A DNA stretch of 64,000 nt. Source: Arthrobacter sp. 131MFCol6.1 (GTDB lineage Bacteria > Actinomycetota > Actinomycetes > Actinomycetales > Micrococcaceae). Below, one piece after another: positions 34,269 through 41,427 of this stretch. A program made the translations under genes and the position numbers. Numbering within the stretch: position 1 is the stretch's first letter; the number at the start of each line of letters is the position of its first letter. The stretch spans positions 1 through 64,000 of the forward strand of contig NZ_KB895552.1 in NCBI RefSeq assembly GCF_000374925.1, written 5' to 3'. Under the pieces are notes generated by a model. The model was not told where the DNA came from, did no database searches, and worked only from the letters and a program-made list of their open reading frames with translations.

Positions 34269-35867
34269 CTACTTGTAGAGGCCGGCACCGCCGACGTTGA
34301 GGTTCGTGGGCAGGTACCCGAACGGGCCCAGGCCGTTCTGGCCGAAGGTGCGGTCAACTGCCGAAACTCCGTTGCGGAAGTTGATCTTCACGGTGGGCGA
34401 GAGGGAACCGCCGCGGACACCGTTCACGTTGTCGATGAAGGACTGCACGAGACCGCCCGGCTGAACGTAGTGCGAGTAAGCCTGGAACTGGCGGCCGTTC
34501 TGGCGGGGATCCGGCCCTTCGGGAGCATTGGCTGGCATGTTGAGGTCCGTGGGGGATGCCAGAGCCAGGCCGCTGTTGTTCATGGGCTGGTAGTCGGAAC
34601 GGACGCCGTCGCCCACAAAGCCGTAGACGCCGTCAGGGCCGCGCATCCCATCCGCGTAGGTGAACTGGTGGCTGATGGTGAACAGGTAGTACTTGTTCTT
34701 GCCGGCCTCGTTCTGGATGAAAATCTGCGGACGCTCGGTCTGGTCGTTGACGCAGTTGGCGGAAAGGATCGGCGGCAGGAAGTGCCACTTGGTCAGGTCC
34801 TTGTTGTCGGCCACGGCCAGGCCCACGTTGGCGGTCTGGAACCATGCACCGGTGGTGGAGTTCACGGTGCTCGTGGCTTCGGCGTGGGGATCGCCGGGCT
34901 GGTAGCCCAGGTCCCCGTCCGTGCACTTGTAGTCGCCCCGCTTGCCGCCGGTGTTGCCTTCGAAGACCATGAAGGTCTTACCCGGGTGCGCCGGGTCTGC
35001 GAACGTGTACGGGTCCCGGAAGGCGAAGCCCGGGTTCTGGGCCTTGTTCTGGTACATGACGCCGTCGGGCTCCAGGAGCTTGGTGTGCTCGAAGCCGTCG
35101 AAGCTCACGCCGTTCTTGTCTGCGTGGATGTTGCCCAGCGCCTTGGCGATCACGGCATCCGGGGCGATTCCGCCGCCGCCGGCGTTGCGCTCGGCAACGT
35201 CGTAGAACGTGGTTGCCGTGTAGAAGACGTTGACGTGGTTTCCCTGCATGAGGCGGGTGGAGCCGGACCATTCGGTGTTGCCGACGGAGGTGTTGTCCAG
35301 GAACAGGTGTCCGCCGTAGTTCCACTTGTCCTTGGCCGGGTCGGCGTTGGTCTTGCGGAAGAAATAGCCGATCCGGGCGTTCCAGTGCCGCTGGTCGAAG
35401 CCGTAGCCGGCGTGACGGTCGGCAACGAGTGAGAAGATGACGTCCCAGCCTTTGTAGCTGATCTGGTTTGCGTTCTCGTCGGTCAGGGACCAGGTGTCCC
35501 AAACCCACACGTCGTTGTTCATGGCCGGGAAGTCCTGGGGGATTTCCGGCATGGTGACGTTCGGGCTCATGGAGTTCTGGCCCGGGGTCACGCTTGTGCT
35601 GCTTTGGGCCATGATCTGTTTGGCATCGGCACGCGTCCACTTGGAGGTGAAGGCCGCTGCCGGATCAAACGCCTGCTGCGTGTGCTTCGTGGGCAGGGGG
35701 AAGCCGGGTGTCGGCGCCGGCATCTGCCCGCCGCTCGGCGGATCCGAGGGCGTGTTTGCCTGGGCTGACGGAACGGCAAGGAAGACGGAGGCCGCCACGG
35801 CCGCCGCCAGTGCCGCGGCGACAGAACGCCACCGCAGCTTCCGGTGTGTATTGGGGTGCTCGTGCAT
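34269..35867 (-). CDS. Levansucrase (GH68)
   Basis: 532 residues. It transfers fructosyl units from sucrose to a growing beta-2,6 levan chain (EC 2.4.1.10) outside the cell. A signal peptide (SVAAALAAAVAASVFLAVPS then AQA) precedes the five-bladed propeller. The GH68 triad is visible: VWDTW with nucleophile Asp124, FRDPY with Asp285, and TERPQIF with acid/base Glu378. The ATG at 35867 is preferred over an upstream open frame because it begins the basic signal-peptide region and has GAAGAG upstream. With the fructanases and fructose uptake nearby it completes a levan make-and-use locus. Confidence 0.95.
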   Translation of the reverse strand: MHEHPNTHRKLRWRSVAAALAAAVAASVFLAVPSAQANTPSDPPSGGQMPAPTPGFPLPTKHTQQAFDPAAAFTSKWTRADAKQIMAQSSTSVTPGQNSMSPNVTMPEIPQDFPAMNNDVWVWDTWSLTDENANQISYKGWDVIFSLVADRHAGYGFDQRHWNARIGYFFRKTNADPAKDKWNYGGHLFLDNTSVGNTEWSGSTRLMQGNHVNVFYTATTFYDVAERNAGGGGIAPDAVIAKALGNIHADKNGVSFDGFEHTKLLEPDGVMYQNKAQNPGFAFRDPYTFADPAHPGKTFMVFEGNTGGKRGDYKCTDGDLGYQPGDPHAEATSTVNSTTGAWFQTANVGLAVADNKDLTKWHFLPPILSANCVNDQTERPQIFIQNEAGKNKYYLFTISHQFTYADGMRGPDGVYGFVGDGVRSDYQPMNNSGLALASPTDLNMPANAPEGPDPRQNGRQFQAYSHYVQPGGLVQSFIDNVNGVRGGSLSPTVKINFRNGVSAVDRTFGQNGLGPFGYLPTNLNVGGAGLYK

Positions 35868-36120
35868 TTTTGCTCTTCTCGCGGAGTTGAGACCATTCGT
35901 GGAAGACGGGCTTATGCCCTCATTCCCCGAAACTCCGGCAGCCCCGAATGACACCGTAGGCGTCATCGAGGACGCCATCGTGTCGAGGGGACGGGACCTC
36001 GGTAGGGCCCCGCTGTGGCCCGGGAGGGTGCTGACCTCCTGGACGTTCATCACCGTAGACAGTGCCGGCGAGGAATCAAAACCACATTTCAAGCACTAAA
36101 ACGGCTCACACCCCGGTCGA

Positions 36121-36134
36121 TGTAAGCGCTTGCA
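36121..36134. promoter_or_regulatory. LacI/cre-like operator upstream of levansucrase
   Basis: TGTAAGCGCTTGCA matches the general LacI/GalR-family and catabolite-control consensus (TGNAAGCGCTTNCA). It lies 254 bp upstream of the levansucrase start and differs from the GACATCGTTGTC sites, so a different regulator is implied. The rest of 35868-36517 has no convincing gene. It holds a markedly AT-rich stretch at about 36168-36211 and a tandem 21-bp repeat at 36373-36411. Confidence 0.6.
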
Positions 36135-36372
36135 CAAACTCTCCGCGCGCGTGCCACGCCTCAAAGATTGAGTCAAATATTTCCTAAAAAATATGCTTTA
36201 TTTTTTTCGTTGCCCGCTGTTTACCCGTTCGTTGCCCCGCGGCCCCCTTCGCCCAGCCAACACTGCGGAGCACGACGCCGGCGCCTTGAGTAAGCCGCCG
36301 GGCTGCCTAAGGCGCTGGTACTTCGCCCACCGGAGGCCACGAATCCGGCGATAATTGCCACAGATCCCCAAC

Positions 36373-36411
36373 CATTCCCCGGCGCCGAAGCAGCATTCCC
36401 CGGTGCCGAAA
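36373..36411. repeat. Two tandem copies of a 21-bp unit
   Basis: CATTCCCCGGCGCCGAAG at 36373-36390 is repeated as CATTCCCCGGTGCCGAAA at 36394-36411. They lie in the non-coding stretch before the CDGSH gene end. Function unknown. Confidence 0.5.
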
Positions 36412-36517
36412 CGAGCGTGAACACGAGCCCCCGGCATGCCGGCGCCGAGAGGGACGCGCCCCAGAGGTCCCGGCGGTCAGGATCCCGGCTGGTGGCGGGC
36501 ACGCCCCGCAGGGTGCC

Positions 36518-36766
36518 TCACGTCGCTTCTTTCGTCCCCGGGGTGGCGGGGTATTCGGTTCGGAACCCGATCAATTTGTGGGTGCCGTCGCAGTAGGGTT
36601 TGATCGCGGACGCGCCGCAGCGGCACAGGGCGACTGTTTTGCGCGTCCGCGGCACTGCTCCCCCGGATGGGGTGACGATCTCAAATTCGCCGCGGACCAG
36701 GATCGGTCCGTCGGGACAAATAACAATGGCGCCGTCATTGGAGGATTCCTGCGGTTTCTGGTTCAT
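36518..36766 (-). CDS. CDGSH iron-sulfur domain protein
   Basis: 82 residues. The 2Fe-2S binding motif CRCGASAIKPYCDGTHKL (Cys-X-Cys then Cys-Asp-Gly-Thr-His) is intact near residues 48-63. These small proteins bind a labile [2Fe-2S] cluster through three Cys and one His and usually act in electron or cluster transfer. GGGAG precedes the ATG. It follows the haem-oxygenase-like gene by 31 bp and is the last gene of the apparent operon, so it may be the redox partner of that enzyme (inferred). Confidence 0.92.
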   Translation of the reverse strand: MNQKPQESSNDGAIVICPDGPILVRGEFEIVTPSGGAVPRTRKTVALCRCGASAIKPYCDGTHKLIGFRTEYPATPGTKEAT

Positions 36767-36797
36767 TCGTGCTCCCTGTCTGGGGTTCGTGCCCGGG

Positions 36798-37853
36798 TCA
36801 GACCCCGGCGGGGACAGGCGGCTTCAGCGAGGACGTGCCGGTTTCCCATGCCCCCATGATGTGCGCGGCGAGCCGGGCGTCGATGGCAAGCGCCGCCGTC
36901 GCGCCGAACAGGACGTCCGGAAGAAGGCCCGGTTCTGCCTCCACGAGCCCTCCGGCGAGATCCCGGCCCGCGATCTGTTCGTGGACGGCGTCCGCTTCGA
37001 CGTGCTCATCGAAGTACGCGGTCACATCGGCCCCGAACCCGAGACGCCGGAATCCGTTGCCGTAGAGCTGGTTCGGCCGGGAGGACGTCATCTCATAAAT
37101 CGCCAGATGCCCTGCGATGGCTCCCCGTAGCCTGCGGTTCAGGCCGAAAAGGGACATCATGTTGACCGCGGCGAGAGAGACGGCCGGGACGGCGTCCACG
37201 TAGCCGCCGTAGACATCGTCCAGCCCCAGCCCTCGCATGGTCCGGGCGAACAGTGCGCTGTGCATGCGGTCCGGACGGCCTCCGCCGTACTCGTCAGCCT
37301 GGATCTCCACCAGCGCAGCCTTTGCCCGCCCGGTCAGCCTCGGGATCGCCCAGGTGTGCGGATCGGCTTCCTTGAGCTGATAGATCGATTTGTGGACCAG
37401 GAATTCACGGAGCTGCCCGAGGGTTGCTTTCTTCGCCACATGGCGGGACATGCCCGGTCCACCGTCCTGGCCCGCGAGCCCGAAGAGAAGGTCCGCCACG
37501 GCATCGCTGTCCAGGCCGGCGGCAGGAGCAGGCTGGACTGATCCGGCGGACGAGCGGGCCGCGGACCGCAGCGCGAGTTCGAACGGTTCCTCCAGCATCT
37601 GCCGGAGTGTGATCAGCCCGGGGTTCCATTCCCAGCGGTTGTCCACCCCATCCAAGCCGCCGTAATGCAGCTCGTACAGGCAGAACAGGGCCAATTGCAC
37701 ATCGCCGTCGTCGATGACGTCATCGGTGAGTGCCAGCTGCCCTTCTATAAGACGGTGCAGCGCGCCCTGGGCTGCGGAAACATCTCCGGTCCCGTCGGCC
37801 AGAAGCCGGAATAGGCCACCGCTGATGGGTCCGCGCGCGTCAGGGATCTTCAT
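36798..37853 (-). CDS. Iron-containing redox enzyme (haem-oxygenase-like fold)
   Basis: 351 residues, mainly helical. It resembles the 'iron-containing redox enzyme' group of haem-oxygenase-like di-iron oxidases/oxygenases. Candidate metal ligands include ELHYGGLDG, VEIQADEYGGGRPDRMHSAL and the FDEHVEADAVHEQI helix, which has the E-x6-H-x2-D-x3-H spacing type of this fold. GTAGGAGAAAAAC precedes the ATG. Known relatives make alkenes, nitro groups, N-oxides or break C-C bonds, but this subgroup's substrate is unknown. Neighbours are a short peptide ORF upstream and a CDGSH protein downstream. Confidence 0.85.
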   Translation of the reverse strand: MKIPDARGPISGGLFRLLADGTGDVSAAQGALHRLIEGQLALTDDVIDDGDVQLALFCLYELHYGGLDGVDNRWEWNPGLITLRQMLEEPFELALRSAARSSAGSVQPAPAAGLDSDAVADLLFGLAGQDGGPGMSRHVAKKATLGQLREFLVHKSIYQLKEADPHTWAIPRLTGRAKAALVEIQADEYGGGRPDRMHSALFARTMRGLGLDDVYGGYVDAVPAVSLAAVNMMSLFGLNRRLRGAIAGHLAIYEMTSSRPNQLYGNGFRRLGFGADVTAYFDEHVEADAVHEQIAGRDLAGGLVEAEPGLLPDVLFGATAALAIDARLAAHIMGAWETGTSSLKPPVPAGV

Positions 37854-37914
37854 GTTTTTCTCCTACGTGGGCCCCAGCGATACTGGCTGCGGCCGGTGAA
37901 AAGTGCGTCGATGC

Positions 37915-37946
37915 GGGCCCGGCCCGGGGTACCGGCCGGGGGGCCC
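37915..37946 (-). terminator. GC-rich inverted repeat after the short peptide ORF
   Basis: GGGCCC at 37915-37920 pairs with GGGCCC at 37941-37946, with further imperfect GGCC/CCGG pairing inside. It sits between the 29-codon ORF and the di-iron enzyme gene, where an attenuating hairpin would raise peptide message over enzyme message. Confidence 0.4.
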
Positions 37947-37959
37947 AGGGTGCAGCCCC

Positions 37960-38049
37960 TTAGCTGTTGCCGGTGTAGACGAGGCTGTCCGGGTCGACTT
38001 CGTTCGCCGGGGCGTCCGCGAGTCCCTGCGGGGACAGATCCATGTCCAT
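37960..38049 (-). CDS. Possible 29-residue peptide, candidate modified-peptide precursor
   Basis: A frame starting MDMDLSPQGLADAP and ending DPDSLVYTGNS has strong GC3 bias. It lies 106 bp upstream of the di-iron enzyme gene on the same strand. The same frame stays open and codon-biased back to a stop at 38122, but no ATG, GTG or TTG occurs there, so the true start is unclear and the ribosome site at 38049 is poor. The acidic leader-like first half and short Tyr-Thr-Gly-Asn-Ser end resemble small precursor peptides. Function is not established. Confidence 0.4.
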   Translation of the reverse strand: MDMDLSPQGLADAPANEVDPDSLVYTGNS

Positions 38050-38162
38050 AAGCCCGGGTCGGTGGTTGTGGGCCGCGGAGGGTCCGGTGGTGGCAGTGCT
38101 GTGGTTGGAAACGGTGTGCCCCTAATACTTTGTTGGATACAGACCCTGGAGGGTGCTGCCTG

Positions 38163-38591
38163 TCACGGGCGGGGTATTTCCATCTGGAACCCGCACCGGC
38201 ACCGGAGAACACGCGTCCGGAGATATTCGCCCAGAAAATCCGGACTCCCGGCGTGAGTGGAAACCGCCCGGTGCGGACTTCGCCGCTCGGGGTCCACTGC
38301 GGACATCGGCTCCTGGCAGTGGCGGTAGGCGTCCTCCCGGTGCACGGCGCCGCCGCTGTTCCCGGTCCGCGCCGGGATGGTTGCGAGAAACGCCGCAGTC
38401 GTAGCCACCACGTGCGAGCTGCCGCAGCTGGTGCAGCTGATGGCGGCCGCGAGGGTTTCCTGCTGAGGATTCATGGTGGCGACAGAGTCCAGGAGGAGGT
38501 GCCGGTCGGTCTCACAGGTCGCACACCAAGGCCGGCGCCCCCGGGGCTGGTGGGCGTCCCGGGGCAAGTACGTGCTTGACGTGATGGTCAT
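38163..38591 (-). CDS. Zinc-ribbon-like protein, unknown function
   Basis: 142 residues with three Cys pairs: WCATCET near residue 23, CTSCGSSHVV near 54 and a terminal RVLRCRCGFQMEI. These look like zinc-ribbon knuckles, so the protein probably binds metal and perhaps nucleic acid or protein. It starts 5 bp after the preceding gene's stop without a clear ribosome site, which suggests translational coupling. I do not recognise a named family. Confidence 0.65.
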   Translation of the reverse strand: MTITSSTYLPRDAHQPRGRRPWCATCETDRHLLLDSVATMNPQQETLAAAISCTSCGSSHVVATTAAFLATIPARTGNSGGAVHREDAYRHCQEPMSAVDPERRSPHRAVSTHAGSPDFLGEYLRTRVLRCRCGFQMEIPRP

Positions 38592-38596
38592 CCGGG

Positions 38597-38854
38597 TCAG
38601 ACCAGGCCCGGGTAGCTGGCCAGGATGTAGTCCGCCGCGGCCGGTCCTTTCATGCGGAGGCCGTTGCGCTTGGGATGGACCTGCTTCTCTTTCATGGCCG
38701 CCCAGAAGGCATCTTCGGAGCGGGGCGTGGTCTGGCTCAGGAAACACCAGCTGGTGTAGAGCCCGTAGAGGCAGTCCCTGCCCAGGGCGTGGTCGGATGC
38801 AGGGTCCCGGGTGGTGGCTTCCTGCAGGAATTGGTCGTACTGGGAAGTTGCCAT
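38597..38854 (-). CDS. Small protein of unknown function, possible winged-helix
   Basis: 85 residues from the ATG at 38854, with GAG about 7 bases upstream. The part LYGLYTSWCFLSQTTPRSED, followed by AFWAAMKEKQV and KRNGLRMKG, resembles the C-terminal winged-helix seen in phage/plasmid primases (pattern Y-x2-W ... A-F-x3-M ... R-x3-G). It is the first gene of the apparent operon that ends with the CDGSH gene and is divergent from tetR. A longer upstream frame exists but lacks a better start. Confidence 0.6.
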   Translation of the reverse strand: MATSQYDQFLQEATTRDPASDHALGRDCLYGLYTSWCFLSQTTPRSEDAFWAAMKEKQVHPKRNGLRMKGPAAADYILASYPGLV

Positions 38855-39033
38855 GAGTGGCTCGTTTCTTCGCGGTGCATTGTGTGCCGCCGTGTGGCTA
38901 CAGCAGCTGAGCGTCAAGGCCATGCACGGGGCGATGAAGCAAGTTCCCGCACTGCTGCGTCACCGCAGATCCGGGGATAAAGGGTTACTGGGCTGGGGGT
39001 CCACATCCTGCGGAAACCAGTCAATGCAACTTC

Positions 39034-39046
39034 TCTACAATGTAGA
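39034..39046. promoter_or_regulatory. TetR-type operator in the divergent promoter region
   Basis: TCTACA-A-TGTAGA is a perfect palindrome with 6-bp arms, followed by further GTAGAC/GTAGGC/GTAGAC/CTACA half-sites to 39065. TACAAT inside it resembles a -10 element. It lies 83 bp before tetR and 180 bp before the operon on the other strand. The rest of 38855-39128 shows no gene. Confidence 0.6.
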
Positions 39047-39128
39047 CTGTAGGCGTAGACTACACATTAAGCAACCGGCTTTTCATCCCGCAAATGCCAC
39101 CACTCTGAACCGACCCGAACGGAAAACC

Positions 39129-39842
39129 ATGTCGTCCGAAGAGCATCCGGCGCCCCCTGCGGCTCCCGGCAAGAAGGCTCGCCTCAGCCGGGAGATTGTC
39201 CTGTCGACGGCACTGACACTGGTGGACGCCGAAGGACTCGACGCCCTCACCATGCGCAGGCTCGGGCAGGAACTCGGGCGGGACCCCATGAGCCTGTACC
39301 GCTACGCCGCCAACCGCGCGGCCCTGCTGGACGGCGTCTCAGAACTCGTGCTGAACGAACTGGCCATCATTCCCGATGATCCCGACTGGCAGTCGCAGCT
39401 CCGGCGCATTGCCCACGACCTGCGGCTCCTGGCGCTCCGGCACCCCAACGTCGTGCCCCTCCTCGTGACCCGCCCCCTGTCAACGCCCCTGGGACTGCGG
39501 CCGCTGGGAACATTGCGTCCGCTGGAGCAGATCCTGTCCCTGCTGATCGACGCCGGATTCGCCCCCGTTGACGCACTGCACGTCTACCGCGCCTACTACG
39601 GATACCTCTACGGGCATATCCTCAACGAACTGCAGGAATTCGTCGTCGACCCCGAGGAAAATGAGGCCCTTCTCCGCTTGGGCCTGCACCGCCTGCCGCC
39701 GAAGGAATTCCCCCGCCTCCGCGCCCTCGCCCCGGTTCTCGCCGACTATGACGGGATGGCCGAGCTGGATGAGGGAATCACCATCCTGCTCTCGGGGCTC
39801 GCGGCCCGCCTCCCGCTGCCGGAGGCCCCGGCCAAACCCTGA
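39129..39842 (+). CDS. TetR family regulator (tetracycline-repressor-like C-terminal domain)
   Basis: 237 residues. HTH: LSREIVLSTALTLVDAEGLD then MRRLGQELGRDPMSLYRYAA. The C-terminal domain (LRPLGTLRPLEQILSLLIDAG, YRAYYGYLYGHILNELQEF) follows the TetR_C pattern rather than AcrR. It is divergent from the operon 38854-36518 and followed after 28 bp by a zinc-ribbon gene. Ligand unknown. Confidence 0.9.
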   Translation: MSSEEHPAPPAAPGKKARLSREIVLSTALTLVDAEGLDALTMRRLGQELGRDPMSLYRYAANRAALLDGVSELVLNELAIIPDDPDWQSQLRRIAHDLRLLALRHPNVVPLLVTRPLSTPLGLRPLGTLRPLEQILSLLIDAGFAPVDALHVYRAYYGYLYGHILNELQEFVVDPEENEALLRLGLHRLPPKEFPRLRALAPVLADYDGMAELDEGITILLSGLAARLPLPEAPAKP

Positions 39843-39870
39843 TCCGGAACTTCCTTTGAAAGGACGCGCC

Positions 39871-40101
39871 ATGTTTGTCCTCCTCGGCCTCAAGACCGTG
39901 CTGCATGGCCATCCCGAACGGATGGCAACGTGCCAGTACTGCCACCAATTCGCGCAGCATCAACTGCAGGAACGCGCCACCAAATTCACCGTGTTTTTCA
40001 TCCCCGTCTTCACGATTTCCAGGGCCTACGACATCACCTGCACCAACTGCGGTCAGAACTCGATCGTCAAGCCGCGGCAGAAAAACACGCTCCTGCGTTA
40101 G
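39871..40101 (+). CDS. Small zinc-ribbon protein
   Basis: 76 residues. Two Cys pairs, CQYCHQFAQH and CTNCGQNSIV, flank a hydrophobic segment (FTVFFIPVFTISRAYDI), which is the usual form of zinc-ribbon domain proteins found widely in actinobacteria. GAAAGGA precedes the ATG. It is probably cotranscribed with tetR. Function unknown. Confidence 0.85.
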   Translation: MFVLLGLKTVLHGHPERMATCQYCHQFAQHQLQERATKFTVFFIPVFTISRAYDITCTNCGQNSIVKPRQKNTLLR

Positions 40102-40117
40102 GAAAGCCGGCGCCGCA

Positions 40118-40594
40118 TCAGCGGGGCTTAGAGAGCCGATCCTTCGCGTGATGGCTTCCGGGCCCGACAGGCACCAGCTCCGTGGCTTGCGCGAGACCTT
40201 CGGTAGGCATCGAGACGTACATGCTCTCTGCCCGGCTCACCTGGAATGTCTCATGCCAGATGCCGACGGCCCTGGGGGCCTTCCTGGCCTGGCGGTTAAA
40301 GGCAGTCCAGGCCGGCCTGTGCTCGGATTCGGGCGCACTGGCGTAGGCATACAGCTTGTCCAGCGAGTCCCAGTACTGCACGATAACCGGCCCGCCGGCT
40401 CCAAGGGCAAATCGAAAGCCTAGAAGGCCGGAACCCGGCTCCTTAAAGAGCTCGGTCAGCATTCGGGGCATCGCAAAGAAGACTGGCAGCCACAGATCCG
40501 GTCGCCAGGGACTGTTGATGCGCATGCCGATGAGGAAGACCACCAAGTCACCGGAATGGCGGTGCGTGAAACGTCCAGCATTGATGCGTGCCAT
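40118..40594 (-). CDS. DUF4188 (monooxygenase-like ABM fold) protein
   Basis: 158 residues. RFTHRHSGDLVVFLIGMRIN, MLTELFKEPGSGLLGFRFAL, VIVQYWDSLDKLYAYA and the WHETF motif match the DUF4188 group, which includes fungal and bacterial putative monooxygenases with a dimeric alpha/beta fold. AGGGG precedes the ATG. It is divergent from a MerR gene and shares a 42-bp symmetrical operator region with it, so its expression is probably inducible. The reaction is unknown. Confidence 0.85.
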   Translation of the reverse strand: MARINAGRFTHRHSGDLVVFLIGMRINSPWRPDLWLPVFFAMPRMLTELFKEPGSGLLGFRFALGAGGPVIVQYWDSLDKLYAYASAPESEHRPAWTAFNRQARKAPRAVGIWHETFQVSRAESMYVSMPTEGLAQATELVPVGPGSHHAKDRLSKPR

Positions 40595-40608
40595 GCTTTT
40601 CCCCTAAC

Positions 40609-40650
40609 TAGATACTGATACTCTCCAATATTGGTGAGTGCTACTATCTA
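40609..40650. promoter_or_regulatory. MerR-type dyad between DUF4188 and merR genes
   Basis: The core ACTCTCCAATATTGGTGAGT (40620-40639) is palindromic except for one base pair, and outer TAGATA (40609-40614) and TATCTA (40645-40650) are symmetrical about the same centre. The 71-bp divergent promoter region is almost filled by this element. Confidence 0.75.
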
Positions 40651-40665
40651 AGTCAAGGAGAAACT

Positions 40666-41304
40666 TTGCGCATCTCACAGCTGGCCGCGGCCACAGAGGT
40701 TCCTGTGGCCACCATCAAGTACTACCTCCGGGAGAAACTGCTTCACGACGGCGTACTGACCTCCGCGACCCAGGCTCGCTACGACGACTCGCACGTACGG
40801 CGGCTGAAGCTGATCCGGGCACTCATTGGCACGGCCGGGCTCAGCGTCAGCGCCACCCGCGAGGTACTGCTTGGCCTGGAAAACCCGCCGGAGTCGGGCC
40901 ACGACCTGCTCGGAATCGCGCACCATGCGGTCTCCCGGACCGCACCGGACGACGCCGACCTCTCCTCGGCACAAGAGCTCCTGGACCGTTGGGGCTGGGG
41001 CGCTGAGACTTGCGATCGCGATACCCAGGCGGCCCTGGTAAAGGCCCTGCACGGGCTCTCGGAGGCGGGATTCGAGGCGCCAGCGGCGCTCTTGGACCGC
41101 TATGCCACGGCAATGCAGGACATCGCGGAGGCCGACGTCGAAAGTGTCCCCACGGATTCGGCCGAGGCCGCGATGCGGCACGTGGTCCTCGGGACGCTCC
41201 TGATGGAACCGGTGCTCCTGGCCATGCGCCGGCTTGCCCAGCAGAGCGCATCCTTCCGGCGGTTTGGCGGGACGGAGACCTCCCGGCAGTCCGGCACGGA
41301 ATAG
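40666..41304 (+). CDS. MerR family transcriptional regulator
   Basis: 212 residues with a TTG start and AAGGAGAAACT upstream. The MerR winged HTH is RISQLAAATEVPVATIKYYL through DDSHVRRLKLIRALIGTAGL. The remaining 130 residues are helical without the Cys ligands of metal-sensing MerRs, so a small-molecule ligand is more likely. Divergent from the DUF4188 gene. Confidence 0.9.
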   Translation: MRISQLAAATEVPVATIKYYLREKLLHDGVLTSATQARYDDSHVRRLKLIRALIGTAGLSVSATREVLLGLENPPESGHDLLGIAHHAVSRTAPDDADLSSAQELLDRWGWGAETCDRDTQAALVKALHGLSEAGFEAPAALLDRYATAMQDIAEADVESVPTDSAEAAMRHVVLGTLLMEPVLLAMRRLAQQSASFRRFGGTETSRQSGTE

Positions 41305-41337
41305 TTTTTCCGGACAAACCGCGCTGGCAGACCCTTG

Positions 41338-41386
41338 ATCAATGATATTCACCGATATATCGTTGATTATCGCCGAACGATCGGCG
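41338..41386 (+). promoter_or_regulatory. Inverted repeats upstream of padR
   Basis: ATCAATGATAT (41338-41348) and ATATCGTTGAT (41357-41367) pair in 10 of 11 positions with an 8-nt spacer, the ATAT-containing layout expected of a PadR operator. CGCCGA-ACGA-TCGGCG (41371-41386) follows. Likely autoregulatory site. Confidence 0.6.
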
Positions 41387-41427
41387 ACCATCAAAGGATT
41401 CACCTTATTTGGAAGGTCGATGCCGCT

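Noticed and set aside
32751..35432. 893-codon open frame on the plus strand
   Set aside because: It lies antisense to the GH32 and GH68 genes, its translation has no family features, and both overlapped genes have complete catalytic motifs. It is a by-product of high GC.
38597..38854. Prophage or plasmid origin suggested by the primase-like winged-helix resemblance
   Set aside because: No integrase, portal, replication or attachment-site features occur nearby, and the protein is only 85 residues.
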